Below are positions 17,266-26,350 of a DNA stretch of 64,000 bases, piece by piece. Position 1 is the first letter of the stretch. Each line of letters opens with the position of its first letter. The translations under genes and the position numbers were made by a program. The notes under the pieces were generated by a model that made no database searches, was not told where the DNA came from, and was given only the letters and a program-made list of their open reading frames with translations. This DNA comes from CAKZLS01 sp963701445 (GTDB lineage: Bacteria > Pseudomonadota > Alphaproteobacteria > Rhodospirillales > Defluviicoccaceae), in NCBI GenBank assembly GCA_963701445.1, contig CAVPAM010000002.1, positions 124,001-188,000 on the forward strand, written 5' to 3'.

Positions 17266-18300
17266 CTATCCACTCTGCCCCGGTGCGATACCAAGCGACA
17301 GTAGCACTCCGGCAACGACGACAACCGCGACTAACGATACCGGCAAAAACACCTTCCAACCGAGCCGCATCAACTGGTCGTAACGATATCGCGGAAAGGT
17401 CGCCCTGACCCACAGGAAAACGAACAAACACGCGGCAATTTTCAAACAGAACCAAACCGGCCCGGGGATCCAGTTGAATGGCGCGATATCAAATGGCGGC
17501 AACCATCCTCCCAGGAACAGAATGGTCGTCATCGCCGACATCAATATCATGTTGGCATATTCGCCAAGGAAAAACATGGCGAAGGTCATGGCCGAGTACT
17601 CGACATTGTATCCGGCGACGAGTTCCGCCTCGGCCTCGGGAAGATCGAAGGGAAGACGATTGGTCTCGGCGAGCGTTGATACGAAGAAAATCACCGCCAT
17701 CGGTAACAGAGGAAACACATACCAATTGAGGGCCCCGAGAGAACCCTGCTGGGCAAGGACGATTTCCGAGACATTCAGAGACCCCACGCACAGCAATACC
17801 GTGATGATGACGAACCCCATGGACACTTCGTAAGACACCATTTGCGCGGCAGACCGCATCGCGCCGAGGAACGCATATTTCGAATTGCTGGCCCAACCGG
17901 CCATGATGATCCCATAGACGCCGAGTGAAGAAATGGCGAAAAGATAGAGAATGCCAACATTGATGTCGGCGAGGACCAATCCCTCGCCGAACGGTATGAC
18001 CGCCCACGCAACCAGGGACAGGAAGAACGTGATGATCGGCGCGAGAATAAAAACGGGCTTGTTGGCCCGACTAGGAACCACCGTTTCCTTTAGGAAAAGC
18101 TTGAGGCCGTCCGCCAAAGGCTGAAGCAGTCCAAATGGCCCGACCACGTTTGGGCCCTTGCGGCGGTGAATGGCGCCGATGACTTTTCTCTCGAAATAGG
18201 TCAAATACGCGACCGCCAGAAGCAGCGGCACCACGATCACGACGATCTTGATAATGATCCAGAGCGCCGGCCAAATATATGTGTCCCACAACTCAACCAT
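17266..18300 (-). CDS. nuoH: NADH-quinone oxidoreductase subunit H
   Basis: A 344-residue, eight-helix membrane subunit at the quinone-binding junction of complex I. Family stretches include YFERKVIGAIHRRKGPNVVG, the SLGVYGIIMAGWASNSKYAF loop and ETNRLPFDLPEAEAELVAGY. The ATG at 18300 lies inside the end of nuoG and overlaps it by eight bases. An upstream in-frame ATG would sit deeper in nuoG and add a non-family leader. Confidence 0.95.
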   Translation of the reverse strand: MVELWDTYIWPALWIIIKIVVIVVPLLLAVAYLTYFERKVIGAIHRRKGPNVVGPFGLLQPLADGLKLFLKETVVPSRANKPVFILAPIITFFLSLVAWAVIPFGEGLVLADINVGILYLFAISSLGVYGIIMAGWASNSKYAFLGAMRSAAQMVSYEVSMGFVIITVLLCVGSLNVSEIVLAQQGSLGALNWYVFPLLPMAVIFFVSTLAETNRLPFDLPEAEAELVAGYNVEYSAMTFAMFFLGEYANMILMSAMTTILFLGGWLPPFDIAPFNWIPGPVWFCLKIAACLFVFLWVRATFPRYRYDQLMRLGWKVFLPVSLVAVVVVAGVLLSLGIAPGQSG

Positions 18301-20362
18301 GGGTTCCCGTCTTTCTTGTCTCGTCGTTGCCAAATGTCTCCACGCATTTGGCCATGGTCGGAGATGCCCTGCAGATAGCGTTGGTTAGATAGAAATTGGC
18401 TATCGTCGGCTCGAACGCCGACGTAGCGGCCTTTCCCTTCTGCCCAAAGGCGCCCCAGGCGCCCGGTTCCACGGTATCCCACGTCAAGAACACAGGATTG
18501 ACTTCCGCCATGCGCGACCGCGCCTGCTCCAGCGTGTCCATCGGCAACGTATGCCCGAGCACCGCCGAAAGCGCCCGTAGAATGGTCCAGTCCTCCCGGG
18601 CGTTTCCCGGTGGATCGCATGCCCGCGTCGCACGTTGCACGCGGCCCTCGGTGTTGACATAGGTGGCGTTCTTTTCAGTGTAGGCTGCCCCCGGAAGGAT
18701 GACGTCGGCGCGGTGGGCGCCCGCGTCGCCATGATGTCCTTGATACACGACGAAAGCCTTGCCGAGCCGACCCGTATCGATTTCATCCGCACCCAGAAGA
18801 TACACCACGTCAATATCGCCGCTCTCGGCCCCAGCCAGAATCCCCGCCACGTCCCGCCCATTCTCACCCGGCAGGAAACCGAGATCCATGCCCCCGACCC
18901 TGGCGGCCGCCGTATGCAACACGTTGAACCCGTTCCAGCCGGCCTTCTCGTCGATAAGACCGCAGTATTCCGCGATCCGATGCGCCAGCCCAAGCAGCAC
19001 GCCGCCATCCTCGCGTGTCAGGGCGGACATGCCGAGGATGAGCATCGCTTTCTCCGAACTCCTGAGGACCTCAGAGAACGGATGCTTGCCGGACGCTATC
19101 TTTTCCAGCGCCGCCGGGTCGTTGCCCAGATGCTCGTAACCGTAGGTAAGGTCCACCTTTGGCCCCATCAGGCCGACTTTGAGGGCGCCGGCCTGATGGC
19201 ACTTGCGAATGCGGGCATTCAGAACGGGAGCCTCGATGCGGGGATTGGTTCCGATGAGCAGACAGGCGCCGGCCTCCTCAATACCGAAGATGCTGGAGTT
19301 GAAAAGGTAGGAAGCTCGCGGCGCCGCCGCGAGCTTGGCGCCATCCTGGCGGCAATCGATGTGAGGCGAACCCAGGCTCGTCATCACTTCCTTGAGTGCA
19401 ACCATGGACTCGCAATCCACCAGATCGCCAGCGATGGCCGCGACTCGATTTCCGTCCAAACCCTTCACGCGCCCGACGATGGCCGCGAAGGCCTCGTTCC
19501 AGCCGGTAGCTTTAAGTTTGCCGTTTTCGCGAACGTACGGCGTATCGAGACGCTGGTGGCGGAGACCGTCACAGGCGAAGCGCGTCTTGTCGGAAATCCA
19601 TTCCTCGTTGACCTCTTCGTTGAGCCGAGGCAGCACCCGCATCACTTCATTACCACGGGCATCAACACGGATCGAACTACCGATGGCGTCCATTACGTCG
19701 ATGGTTTCCGTCTTTCTCAACTCCCACGGCCGGGCAACGAAGGAATATGGTTTCGATGTCAGGGCGCCCACGGGACACAGATCGATAATGTTGCCGGAGA
19801 GCTCCGACGAGAGCGCCTTCTCGATATAAGTACCGACTTCCATATTCTCGCCGCGGCCGGTGGCTCCTAGTTCCGGAACACCCGCGACCTCGGTAGCAAA
19901 ACGAATGCACCGCGTACAATGAATACACCGGGTCATCTCGGTCTTTACCAGCGGCCCAAGGTCTTTGTCTTCCACCGCCCGCTTGTTCTCCTGGAAACGG
20001 CCGCGATCGAAGCCGTACGCCATGGCCTGATCCTGGAGGTCGCATTCTCCGCCCTGGTCGCAAATCGGGCAGTCGAGGGGATGGTTGATCAGCAGAAATT
20101 CCATCACTCCCTTGCGCATCTTGTGCACTTCGGGCGAGTTGGTTTCGATGACCATGCCGTCTGCGGTCGGCATGGCGCAAGACGCGATCGGCTTGGGCGC
20201 GCCCTTCATCGCCACCAGGCACATGCGGCAATTGCCGGCGATGGAGAGACGTTCGTGATAGCAGAAACGGGGGATTTCCACTCCGATCAACTCGCAAGCC
20301 TGGAGAACCGTTAGGCCTGGCTGGACGTCGACCTCAACGCCATCAATGGTCAGTTTCGGCAT
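18293..20362 (-). CDS. nuoG: NADH-quinone oxidoreductase subunit G
   Basis: A 689-residue iron-sulfur subunit of the complex I peripheral arm. The N-terminus holds a [2Fe-2S] ferredoxin domain (CYHERLSIAGNCRMC), then DCPICDQGGECDLQDQ with the His/Cys ligands of a [4Fe-4S] cluster and a CIHCTRCIRF ligand set. The long C-terminal part is a molybdopterin-oxidoreductase-like domain without the cofactor. It follows nuoF by 27 bases and overlaps nuoH. The length is that of mitochondrial-type NDUFS1/alphaproteobacterial NuoG. Confidence 0.95.
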   Translation of the reverse strand: MPKLTIDGVEVDVQPGLTVLQACELIGVEIPRFCYHERLSIAGNCRMCLVAMKGAPKPIASCAMPTADGMVIETNSPEVHKMRKGVMEFLLINHPLDCPICDQGGECDLQDQAMAYGFDRGRFQENKRAVEDKDLGPLVKTEMTRCIHCTRCIRFATEVAGVPELGATGRGENMEVGTYIEKALSSELSGNIIDLCPVGALTSKPYSFVARPWELRKTETIDVMDAIGSSIRVDARGNEVMRVLPRLNEEVNEEWISDKTRFACDGLRHQRLDTPYVRENGKLKATGWNEAFAAIVGRVKGLDGNRVAAIAGDLVDCESMVALKEVMTSLGSPHIDCRQDGAKLAAAPRASYLFNSSIFGIEEAGACLLIGTNPRIEAPVLNARIRKCHQAGALKVGLMGPKVDLTYGYEHLGNDPAALEKIASGKHPFSEVLRSSEKAMLILGMSALTREDGGVLLGLAHRIAEYCGLIDEKAGWNGFNVLHTAAARVGGMDLGFLPGENGRDVAGILAGAESGDIDVVYLLGADEIDTGRLGKAFVVYQGHHGDAGAHRADVILPGAAYTEKNATYVNTEGRVQRATRACDPPGNAREDWTILRALSAVLGHTLPMDTLEQARSRMAEVNPVFLTWDTVEPGAWGAFGQKGKAATSAFEPTIANFYLTNAICRASPTMAKCVETFGNDETRKTGTHG

Positions 20363-20389
20363 CTTGTTTCTTCTTCCCTCAGGCTTCCC

Positions 20390-21679
20390 TTAGGCCGCCG
20401 ACTTTCTCTGTGACCCTTGCCGCTCCTCGATCCGCCGTTCGATGTCCGATCTGAAATGACGAATCAACCCTTGAATAGGCCAAGCGGCCGCATCTCCCAA
20501 GGCACAAATGGTGTGACCCTCGATTTCGCGGGTAACTTCCTCCAACAGGTCGATCTCCTCGATCGACGCTCGGCCCTCGCCGAGCCGTTCCATCATGCGC
20601 CACATCCACCCCGTTCCCTCGCGGCACGGCGTGCATTGCCCGCAACTTTCGTGCTTGTAGAATCGTGATAACCGAGTGATCGCCGCGACGATGTCCGTCG
20701 ACTTGTCCATGACCATCACGGCGGCCGTTCCGAGTCCGGACTTGACCTCCTGAAGCGAATCGAAGTCCATGCGGACTTCGTCGCAAACTGATTTCGGAAT
20801 CACCGGCACCGAGGACCCGCCGGGAATCACCGCCAGAAGATTGTCCCATCCGCCACGCACGCCGCCGGCGTGCTTCTCGATGAGGTCCTTGAGAGGGATG
20901 CCCATTTCCTCTTCAACGGTGCATGGAGCATTCACATGTCCCGAAATGTTGAACAGCTTGGTCCCGGTGTTTTTCGCCCGACCAAGACCGGCGAACCACT
21001 CCCCGCCCCTGCGAAGAATCGCCGGGACAACGGCGATGGTCTCCACGTTGTTGACGGTGGTCGGACATCCGTACAGACCCACGTTCGCGGGAAACGGTGG
21101 TTTCAGCCGCGGTTGTCCCTTCTTGCCTTCCAGGCTCTCGATCAGGGCGGTTTCCTCGCCACATATGTAGGCGCCCGCTCCCAGATGGACGTGGATATCG
21201 AAATCGATTCCCGAACCGCACGCGTTCTTTCCAAGCAGACCAGCCTCGTACGATTCGTCGATGGCGCGCTGGAGCGCCTCGGCTTCGCGATGAAACTCCC
21301 CGCGTACATAAATGTAAGCTGTGTTGGCGCCCATTCCGACACCGGCAAGCAGGCAGCCTTCGGCGAGCTTGTGGGGCTCGTGACGAAGGATCTCCCGGTC
21401 CTTGCACGTCCCGGGTTCGCCCTCGTCGGCGTTGACCACGAGATAGTGCGGCCGGTCGCTCGCTTCCTTGGGCATGAACGACCATTTCATGCCGGTACTG
21501 AAACCGGCGCCGCCGCGACCGCGCAAGCCGGATTTCTTTACTTCTTCGACGATTTGATCACGTCCAAGTGCGATGAGATCCTTGGTTTTATCCCAATCCC
21601 CCCTTGAGCGCGCGCCTTCCAAACCAACATCCCGCAAGCCGTAAATATTGGTGAAGATGCGATCCTCGTCGCGAAGCAT
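20390..21679 (-). CDS. nuoF: NADH-quinone oxidoreductase subunit F (NADH/FMN-binding)
   Basis: A 429-residue subunit that oxidises NADH with FMN and passes electrons to cluster N3. It contains GLRGRGGAGFSTGMKW (FMN/NADH site, about residues 54-69), NADEGEPGTCKDRE and the cluster ligands SCGQCTPCREG near the C-terminus, with a final Cys in TICALGDAA. The ATG overlaps the nuoE stop by four bases (ATGA). It forms the N-module with NuoE and NuoG. Confidence 0.96.
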   Translation of the reverse strand: MLRDEDRIFTNIYGLRDVGLEGARSRGDWDKTKDLIALGRDQIVEEVKKSGLRGRGGAGFSTGMKWSFMPKEASDRPHYLVVNADEGEPGTCKDREILRHEPHKLAEGCLLAGVGMGANTAYIYVRGEFHREAEALQRAIDESYEAGLLGKNACGSGIDFDIHVHLGAGAYICGEETALIESLEGKKGQPRLKPPFPANVGLYGCPTTVNNVETIAVVPAILRRGGEWFAGLGRAKNTGTKLFNISGHVNAPCTVEEEMGIPLKDLIEKHAGGVRGGWDNLLAVIPGGSSVPVIPKSVCDEVRMDFDSLQEVKSGLGTAAVMVMDKSTDIVAAITRLSRFYKHESCGQCTPCREGTGWMWRMMERLGEGRASIEEIDLLEEVTREIEGHTICALGDAAAWPIQGLIRHFRSDIERRIEERQGSQRKSAA

Positions 21680-22323
21680 CAGGTCTCTCCCTCTGTCTTG
21701 GACTCGCCGCCGCCGCGCGCCGGGGACGCGGAAGTCAGGGAGGTCAACCCTGTCACCGGCTCCGAACTGTGGCGGCCGATTTGCGAACCCGGCTTGGGTC
21801 GCCCCCCCGCGCGCAGCTTATCAATAATGATCTCCGTGCTTTCGGCCGTCAGATCCTCGAAATAGTCGTCGCCGATTTGCATCATCGGGGCGTTGACACA
21901 CGCGCCGAGGCACTCGGCTTCGGAGAGGGTGAATAGCCCATCCTCGGTCGTCTCGCCCACGCCCACGCCCAACTTGCGACGGCATACATTAAGAATTTCG
22001 TCTGAACCTCGGAGCCAGCAAGCAATGTTGGTGCAAACCTCGATGTGATGCCGGCCGATGGGTTTGAGGTTGTACATGGTGTAGAAGGTCGCCACCTCGT
22101 ACACTCGGATCCGAGGCATGCCGAGGAAATCAGCCACGTAGTCCATCGCCGCCCGCGACAGCCAACCATCGTTCTGGCGCTGCGCCAAATGCAGTAGCGG
22201 CAATACGCCACTGGCCTGGCGCCCCTCCGGATATTTCGCGACGATCCTGTTGGCCTCGGTCTCGTTTTCTGTCGTGAACGCGAAAGTTTGCGTTTGTTCG
22301 ACACTGTCTGTGATGCCGCTCAT
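21679..22323 (-). CDS. nuoE: NADH-quinone oxidoreductase subunit E ([2Fe-2S])
   Basis: A 214-residue thioredoxin-like [2Fe-2S] subunit. Cluster ligands are in VCTNIACWLRG and EAECLGACVNAP. After the conserved domain there is a roughly 40-residue Ser/Gly-rich tail, probably disordered. The ATG at 22323 overlaps the nuoD stop by four bases; the longer open frame upstream lies inside nuoD. It contributes cluster N1a to the complex I N-module. Confidence 0.95.
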   Translation of the reverse strand: MSGITDSVEQTQTFAFTTENETEANRIVAKYPEGRQASGVLPLLHLAQRQNDGWLSRAAMDYVADFLGMPRIRVYEVATFYTMYNLKPIGRHHIEVCTNIACWLRGSDEILNVCRRKLGVGVGETTEDGLFTLSEAECLGACVNAPMMQIGDDYFEDLTAESTEIIIDKLRAGGRPKPGSQIGRHSSEPVTGLTSLTSASPARGGGESKTEGET

Positions 22324-23498
22324 CGATCGACCTCGCCGAAAACGATATCCAGGGACCCCAGCACGGCGACCACGTCCGCCAGCATGTGCCCCCGCGTCAA
22401 GAAGTCCATTGCCTGCAGGTGCGCGAACCCAGGTGTCCGGATCTTGCATCGGTACGGACGACTGCTTCCGTCGCTGACCAAATAGACGCCGAATTCGCCC
22501 TTGGGCGCCTCGACCACCGTGTACGTCTCCCCAGCGGGCACATGATAGCCCTCGGTGTAAAGCTTGAAGTGATGAATCAGGGCTTCCATGGAGTTCTTCA
22601 TTTCGGCCCGCGGCGGCGATGAGATCTTGCGATCATCGACCTTCACCGGCCCCGACGGCATCTGATCGAGGCACTGATGGACGATCTTCAGGCTCTCGCG
22701 CATTTCCAGCATGCGCACCAAGTATCGATCATAGCAGTCGCCATGTGTGCCGACCGGAATGTCGAAGTCCATGCGGTCGTAACAGTCGTAGGGCTGAGCC
22801 TTGCGAAGATCCCAGGCCAGCCCGCAGGCCCGGAGGCAAGGACCGGAAAATCCCCAGTCCAGCGCGTCGTCGGCCGAAATGGCACCGATATCCACGGAGC
22901 GCTGTTTGAAAATCCGGTTCTCCGTCATGAGCGCCTCAAGGTCGTCCATGACCTTCGGAAACTCATTGGCCCAGGTCCTGATATCGTCCACAAGGCCTAC
23001 GGGAAGATCCATGGACACACCGCCGGGACGGAAATAATTCATGTGCAGCCGGGCGCCGCATACCCGCTCGCAGAACTCCATCAGGCGCTCGCGTTCCTCA
23101 AACCCCCAGAGCATTGGCGTCATGGCGCCGATGTCCATTGCAAACGCGCAAATGGTGAACAGGTGGTTGGTGATCCGTCCGAGTTCGGCGTAGAGAACTC
23201 GGATATACTGCCCTCGGAGCGGCACCTCGATTCCGAGAAGCTTCTCGACGGCCAACGAAAACGCATGCTCCTGATTTTGCGGCGCCACGTAGTCCAGCCT
23301 ATCGAAATAGGGAACGGCCTGCATGTAGGTCTTATATTCGATTAGTTTTTCTGTGCCACGATGGAGAAGTCCAACGTGAGGGTCGGCGCGATCGATGACC
23401 TCGCCGTCCATCTCCAGTACCAGCCGCAATACACCATGAGCCGACGGATGCTGCGGACCGAAGTTCAGGGTCATATTCTTGATTTGAGTTTCGGCCAT
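22320..23498 (-). CDS. nuoD: NADH-quinone oxidoreductase subunit D
   Basis: A 392-residue, 49-kDa-type subunit that forms the quinone site with NuoB. It starts MAETQIKNMTLNFGPQHPSA and contains DRADPHVGLLHRGTEKL and DRLDYVAPQNQEHAF; the quinone-contacting His and Tyr regions of the family are present. The C-terminus DIVFGEVDR is the family ending. The ATG shares a base with the nuoC TAA stop (TAATG). NuoC and NuoD are separate proteins here, unlike the fused E. coli form. Confidence 0.96.
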   Translation of the reverse strand: MAETQIKNMTLNFGPQHPSAHGVLRLVLEMDGEVIDRADPHVGLLHRGTEKLIEYKTYMQAVPYFDRLDYVAPQNQEHAFSLAVEKLLGIEVPLRGQYIRVLYAELGRITNHLFTICAFAMDIGAMTPMLWGFEERERLMEFCERVCGARLHMNYFRPGGVSMDLPVGLVDDIRTWANEFPKVMDDLEALMTENRIFKQRSVDIGAISADDALDWGFSGPCLRACGLAWDLRKAQPYDCYDRMDFDIPVGTHGDCYDRYLVRMLEMRESLKIVHQCLDQMPSGPVKVDDRKISSPPRAEMKNSMEALIHHFKLYTEGYHVPAGETYTVVEAPKGEFGVYLVSDGSSRPYRCKIRTPGFAHLQAMDFLTRGHMLADVVAVLGSLDIVFGEVDR

Positions 23499-24112
23499 TA
23501 TGTCTGCTCTTGCTCTTCCGCCTTTTCGTCGCCGGGGAGCCGCGCCTGAATGCCCTCCCACGGGCTTTGGAAGTCGAAGCTGCGGAACTCCTGCTGCAGC
23601 TTGACCGGTTCGTACACCACGCGCTTCTGTTCGTCGTCGTAACGAACCTCCACGTATCCGGTCAACGGGAAATCCTTGCGCAGCGCATGGCCCTCGAAAC
23701 CATAGTCCGACAGGATGCGCCTGGGGTCCGGATGGTCGAGGAAATAGACCCCGAACAGGTCCCAGGTCTCGCGCTCCCACCAGTTAGCCGAACTGAACAC
23801 GCCGGTGACCGTGGGAACGGGATGCTCTACATCGGTCATGAGCTTTACCCGGACGCGGCGGTTGTGAGAAAGGCTCAACAGATTGTACACTACATCGAAG
23901 CGCTGTTCGCGCCCGGGGTAGTCGGCCCCGCAGACATCCATCAATTGCTTGAACTGGCAGTTCACGTCGTCGCGCAGGAAGGTCATAATTCGAACGATTG
24001 ACTCTCTCTTGACCTCGATCACGAGTTCCTCAAGGCCGATCGCAACGTTGACCACCGCGTCGGGAAGCGCGGCCTCGATGTAATCACCAAGGTCTCTGAG
24101 AGCTAAATCCAT
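23498..24112 (-). CDS. nuoC: NADH-quinone oxidoreductase subunit C
   Basis: A 204-residue, 30-kDa-type subunit of the complex I Q-module. It contains the signature stretch ANWWERETWDLFGVYFLDHPD and DYGFEGHALRKDFPLTGY. It lies 40 bases downstream of nuoB and overlaps nuoD by one base. A charged, Glu-rich C-terminal tail ends the protein. Gene order and length are standard. Confidence 0.95.
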   Translation of the reverse strand: MDLALRDLGDYIEAALPDAVVNVAIGLEELVIEVKRESIVRIMTFLRDDVNCQFKQLMDVCGADYPGREQRFDVVYNLLSLSHNRRVRVKLMTDVEHPVPTVTGVFSSANWWERETWDLFGVYFLDHPDPRRILSDYGFEGHALRKDFPLTGYVEVRYDDEQKRVVYEPVKLQQEFRSFDFQSPWEGIQARLPGDEKAEEQEQT

Positions 24113-24152
24113 GATATTTCAACCAGTTATCTTATACGACGGCTGCGGCCGC

Positions 24153-24704
24153 TCAGCGCCACAGCGTCCCCGTTCGATGTATCTTCCGTTGCAATTGTAG
24201 GATCCCGTAAACGAGCGCCTCGGCCGTGGGTGGACAGCCGGGCACATAGACGTCAACCGGAACGACCCGGTCGCAGCCCCGTACAACGGAATATGAATAA
24301 TGGTAGTAGCCGCCGCCATTGGCGCAAGAGCCCATGGAAATCACATATCGGGGCTCCGACATCTGGTCGTAGACCCTGCGGAAAGCAGGCGCCATCTTGT
24401 TCGTTAGCGTTCCCGCCACAATAATGACGTCGGATTGCCTCGGGCTCGGCCGCGGCACAACTCCGAATCGGTCCAAGTCATAGCGGCTGACGTACGCATG
24501 CATCATCTCGATCGCGCAACACGCCAAGCCGAAAGTCATCGGCCACAACGAACTGGCACGCGCCCAATTCACCAAATTATCGAGTTGGCCGATTACGAAC
24601 CCCTTGTCTTGAAATTCCCCGGCCACACGCTGCCATAAGGCATCCTGCGTGGCGGCGTCGGGTGGCGGAACGAGTTCCCCGCGAGATGCCCTGTCTATTC
24701 CCAT
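24153..24704 (-). CDS. nuoB: NADH-quinone oxidoreductase subunit B
   Basis: A 183-residue subunit carrying cluster N2, the last iron-sulfur centre before quinone. The ligands are in FGLACCAIEMM (tandem Cys), SMGSCANGGGYY and VYVPGCPPTAEAL. The chosen ATG at 24704 has AAAGGAG eight bases upstream and overlaps the nuoA stop by ten bases. An ATG at 24725 is in frame but sits on that ribosome binding site. Confidence 0.95.
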   Translation of the reverse strand: MGIDRASRGELVPPPDAATQDALWQRVAGEFQDKGFVIGQLDNLVNWARASSLWPMTFGLACCAIEMMHAYVSRYDLDRFGVVPRPSPRQSDVIIVAGTLTNKMAPAFRRVYDQMSEPRYVISMGSCANGGGYYHYSYSVVRGCDRVVPVDVYVPGCPPTAEALVYGILQLQRKIHRTGTLWR

Positions 24705-25060
24705 TCCAGTGCTCCTTTCCGCCATTCATATATAAAGCCCACCGTAAGGATTCCCAAAAAAACCATCATCGACCAGAACCCGAACGCCCCTATGGCACCA
24801 AGCGAAATCGCCCATGGGAACAAAAAGGCCACTTCAAGATCGAAGATGATGAACAGGATCGCGACCAGGTAAAAACGAACGTCGAACGTCTGGCGGGAGT
24901 CCTCGAAGGCGTCGAAGCCACATTCGTAGGCGGCGTTCTTGTCGGCGTCCGGCTTCTGGCCGGCGACAACGTAGGAGGCCACCACTGCGCCGATTGCAAT
25001 TACCAGCGCGATGGCGAGAAAAATCAGAATTGGCAGATATTCGGTGAGCAAACCGTCCAT
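24695..25060 (-). CDS. nuoA: NADH-quinone oxidoreductase subunit A
   Basis: A 121-residue, three-helix membrane subunit and the first gene of the nuo operon. It contains the conserved loop KNAAYECGFDAFEDSRQTFDVRF with the Cys near the quinone cavity. GGGAGG lies just upstream of the ATG. The tRNA-Asp gene ends 73 bases upstream, so the operon is either read through from the tRNA promoter or uses a short promoter in that gap. Confidence 0.95.
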   Translation of the reverse strand: MDGLLTEYLPILIFLAIALVIAIGAVVASYVVAGQKPDADKNAAYECGFDAFEDSRQTFDVRFYLVAILFIIFDLEVAFLFPWAISLGAIGAFGFWSMMVFLGILTVGFIYEWRKGALEWE

Positions 25061-25133
25061 AAGGCCTCCCTTCCTTCGGGACCCATCCCTCGCCGAGCTT
25101 GAGAGCCGACCGCAGGAGAATCTTTACGGGAAA

Positions 25134-25210
25134 TGGCGGGAGTGACGGGACTCGAACCCGCGACCTCTGGCGTGACAGGCCAGCGCTCTAACCAACTGAG
25201 CTACACCCCC
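25134..25210 (-). tRNA. tRNA-Asp (GTC)
   Basis: The minus strand folds into a 77-base tRNA. The acceptor is GGGGGTG/CACTCCC with one G-T pair, the anticodon stem is CTGGC/GCCAG with loop CTGTCAC (anticodon GTC), the T loop is TTCGAGT, the discriminator is G and CCA is encoded. It lies between tRNA-Val and nuoA on the same strand. Confidence 0.96.
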
Positions 25211-25556
25211 GGGGAAACCACGGCCCGCCGGGTCGCGATCATGTAAACCGGGCCCTATCGAGTGTCAAGACGCCACTCTGGCCCGCAGCCAATAACCCCA
25301 AGGTATTCTTCAATTTTTGGGGTGTTCGAACTGGCCGAGGATCGCTGTCAACCTTGGAAGTAGATCACCCTATTGCTCTAAGGTTCATCTTTGGATTATG
25401 TCGAGCCGATGGCTCGCGGGAACGAAGATGAACCAATCACCAAGTCCAGAGTTTACGCTCTAACACTTTATGCTTCGTTAATGGTCGAGCAATGGCCGAT
25501 CCAATCGCCCTTCAGCGGCACTTTAAGCGAGTTATCGTCGGTCGCCCTCCGCGGCC
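25211..25556 (-). other. intergenic stretch between tRNA-Asp and tRNA-Val
   Basis: About 350 bases hold the tRNA-Asp promoter candidate and nothing else recognised. Open frames crossing it show no family resemblance and one runs into a tRNA. No repeat or RNA family was recognised. Confidence 0.5.
25240..25268 (-). promoter_or_regulatory. promoter candidate for tRNA-Asp
   Basis: On the minus strand a perfect TTGACA (25268-25263) is followed by a 17-base spacer and TACATG (25245-25240), ending 29 bases before the tRNA. The -35 box is exact and the spacing ideal; the -10 box matches the consensus at only three of six positions. Confidence 0.5.
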
Positions 25557-25580
25557 AAAAAAAGGACGCCAACGGCGTCC
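25557..25580 (-). terminator. rho-independent terminator after tRNA-Val
   Basis: On the minus strand GGACGCC, loop GTT and GGCGTCC form a perfect seven-base-pair stem followed by seven T residues (25563-25557). It lies 33 bases downstream of tRNA-Val and should end that transcript before the tRNA-Asp promoter. Confidence 0.88.
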
Positions 25581-25613
25581 TGTGCCAGAGAATTGCAGTG
25601 TTCTTGGGCTGCT

Positions 25614-25689
25614 TGGTGGGCGGTGACGGGCTCGAACCGCCGACATCCACGGTGTAAACGTGGCGCTCTACCAACTGAGCTAACCGCCC
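25614..25689 (-). tRNA. tRNA-Val (TAC)
   Basis: The minus strand encodes a 76-base tRNA. The acceptor is GGGCGGT, the D arm GCTC-AGTTGGTA-GAGC, the anticodon stem CCACG/CGTGG with loop TTTACAC (anticodon TAC), the T loop TTCGAGC, and CCA is encoded. It lies downstream of the HU gene and is followed by a strong terminator. Confidence 0.96.
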
Positions 25690-25811
25690 AACGGGCATAC
25701 CCGGGAAACAAGCCAATCACCCAGCGCACTCGTCCACCAAGACGGAGACTGTCTCAAGGGTAGGCACAAACGCGAGGCAGAGTTTTTCTACGCCTCCACC
25801 GTACCTGACAC

Positions 25812-26087
25812 TTAACCGTTAATGGCGTCTTTTAAGGCACGGCCGGCCTTGAATTTGGGCTGCTTGGAAGCGGATATCTCGATTGTTTCACCGGTACGCG
25901 GATTCCGGCCCTGAGAGGCTTGGCGATGAGCGACCGCGAAGGTACCGAAACCGACGAGCCGAACTTCGTCACCCGCTTTGAGCGCATCGGTAATCACGTT
26001 AATCACGCTGTCGACGGCGCTCGCCGCGTCTTTCTTCGAAAGACCGGAATCGTCGGAGACGGCTGCAACAAGATCGTTCTTATTCAA
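25812..26087 (-). CDS. hup: DNA-binding protein HU
   Basis: A 91-residue histone-like nucleoid protein. It begins MNKNDLVAAVSDDSGLSKKD and shows the HU/IHF DNA-contact signature GFGTFAVAHRQASQGRNPRTG, then a basic C-terminus. The start is TTG at 26087 with an AGGGGGG ribosome binding site; an ATG just upstream is out of frame. It follows lon by 263 bases on the same strand, the usual lon-hup order. The gap 26088-26350 shows no gene. Confidence 0.94.
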   Translation of the reverse strand: MNKNDLVAAVSDDSGLSKKDAASAVDSVINVITDALKAGDEVRLVGFGTFAVAHRQASQGRNPRTGETIEISASKQPKFKAGRALKDAING

Positions 26088-26350
26088 AGGACATGCCCCC
26101 CTGCGAGGTTTTCAATGGACTAAAATGAGACGGTAAGCCATAGCGCTATCCGCCTTGCGGGCGAAGTCTAGATTGGCGCGCGCCCGTTCGTCAATTGAAG
26201 AACCGCAGTTTTCCGCAGTTTTTTTGCAGTTTTCCACCGGACATCACATCGCTTCGATCCGGTGCCCGCTCGGCCCGGCGGAGCTAAACGAACGAACTGA
26301 CGCTGGTCACCCGCGAATAAGGGTTCCCGCGGGCGGGCGCTGTTCCCGCA

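Noticed and set aside
25391..25657. 88-codon plus-strand open frame
   Set aside because: It runs through the terminator and into the tRNA-Val gene.
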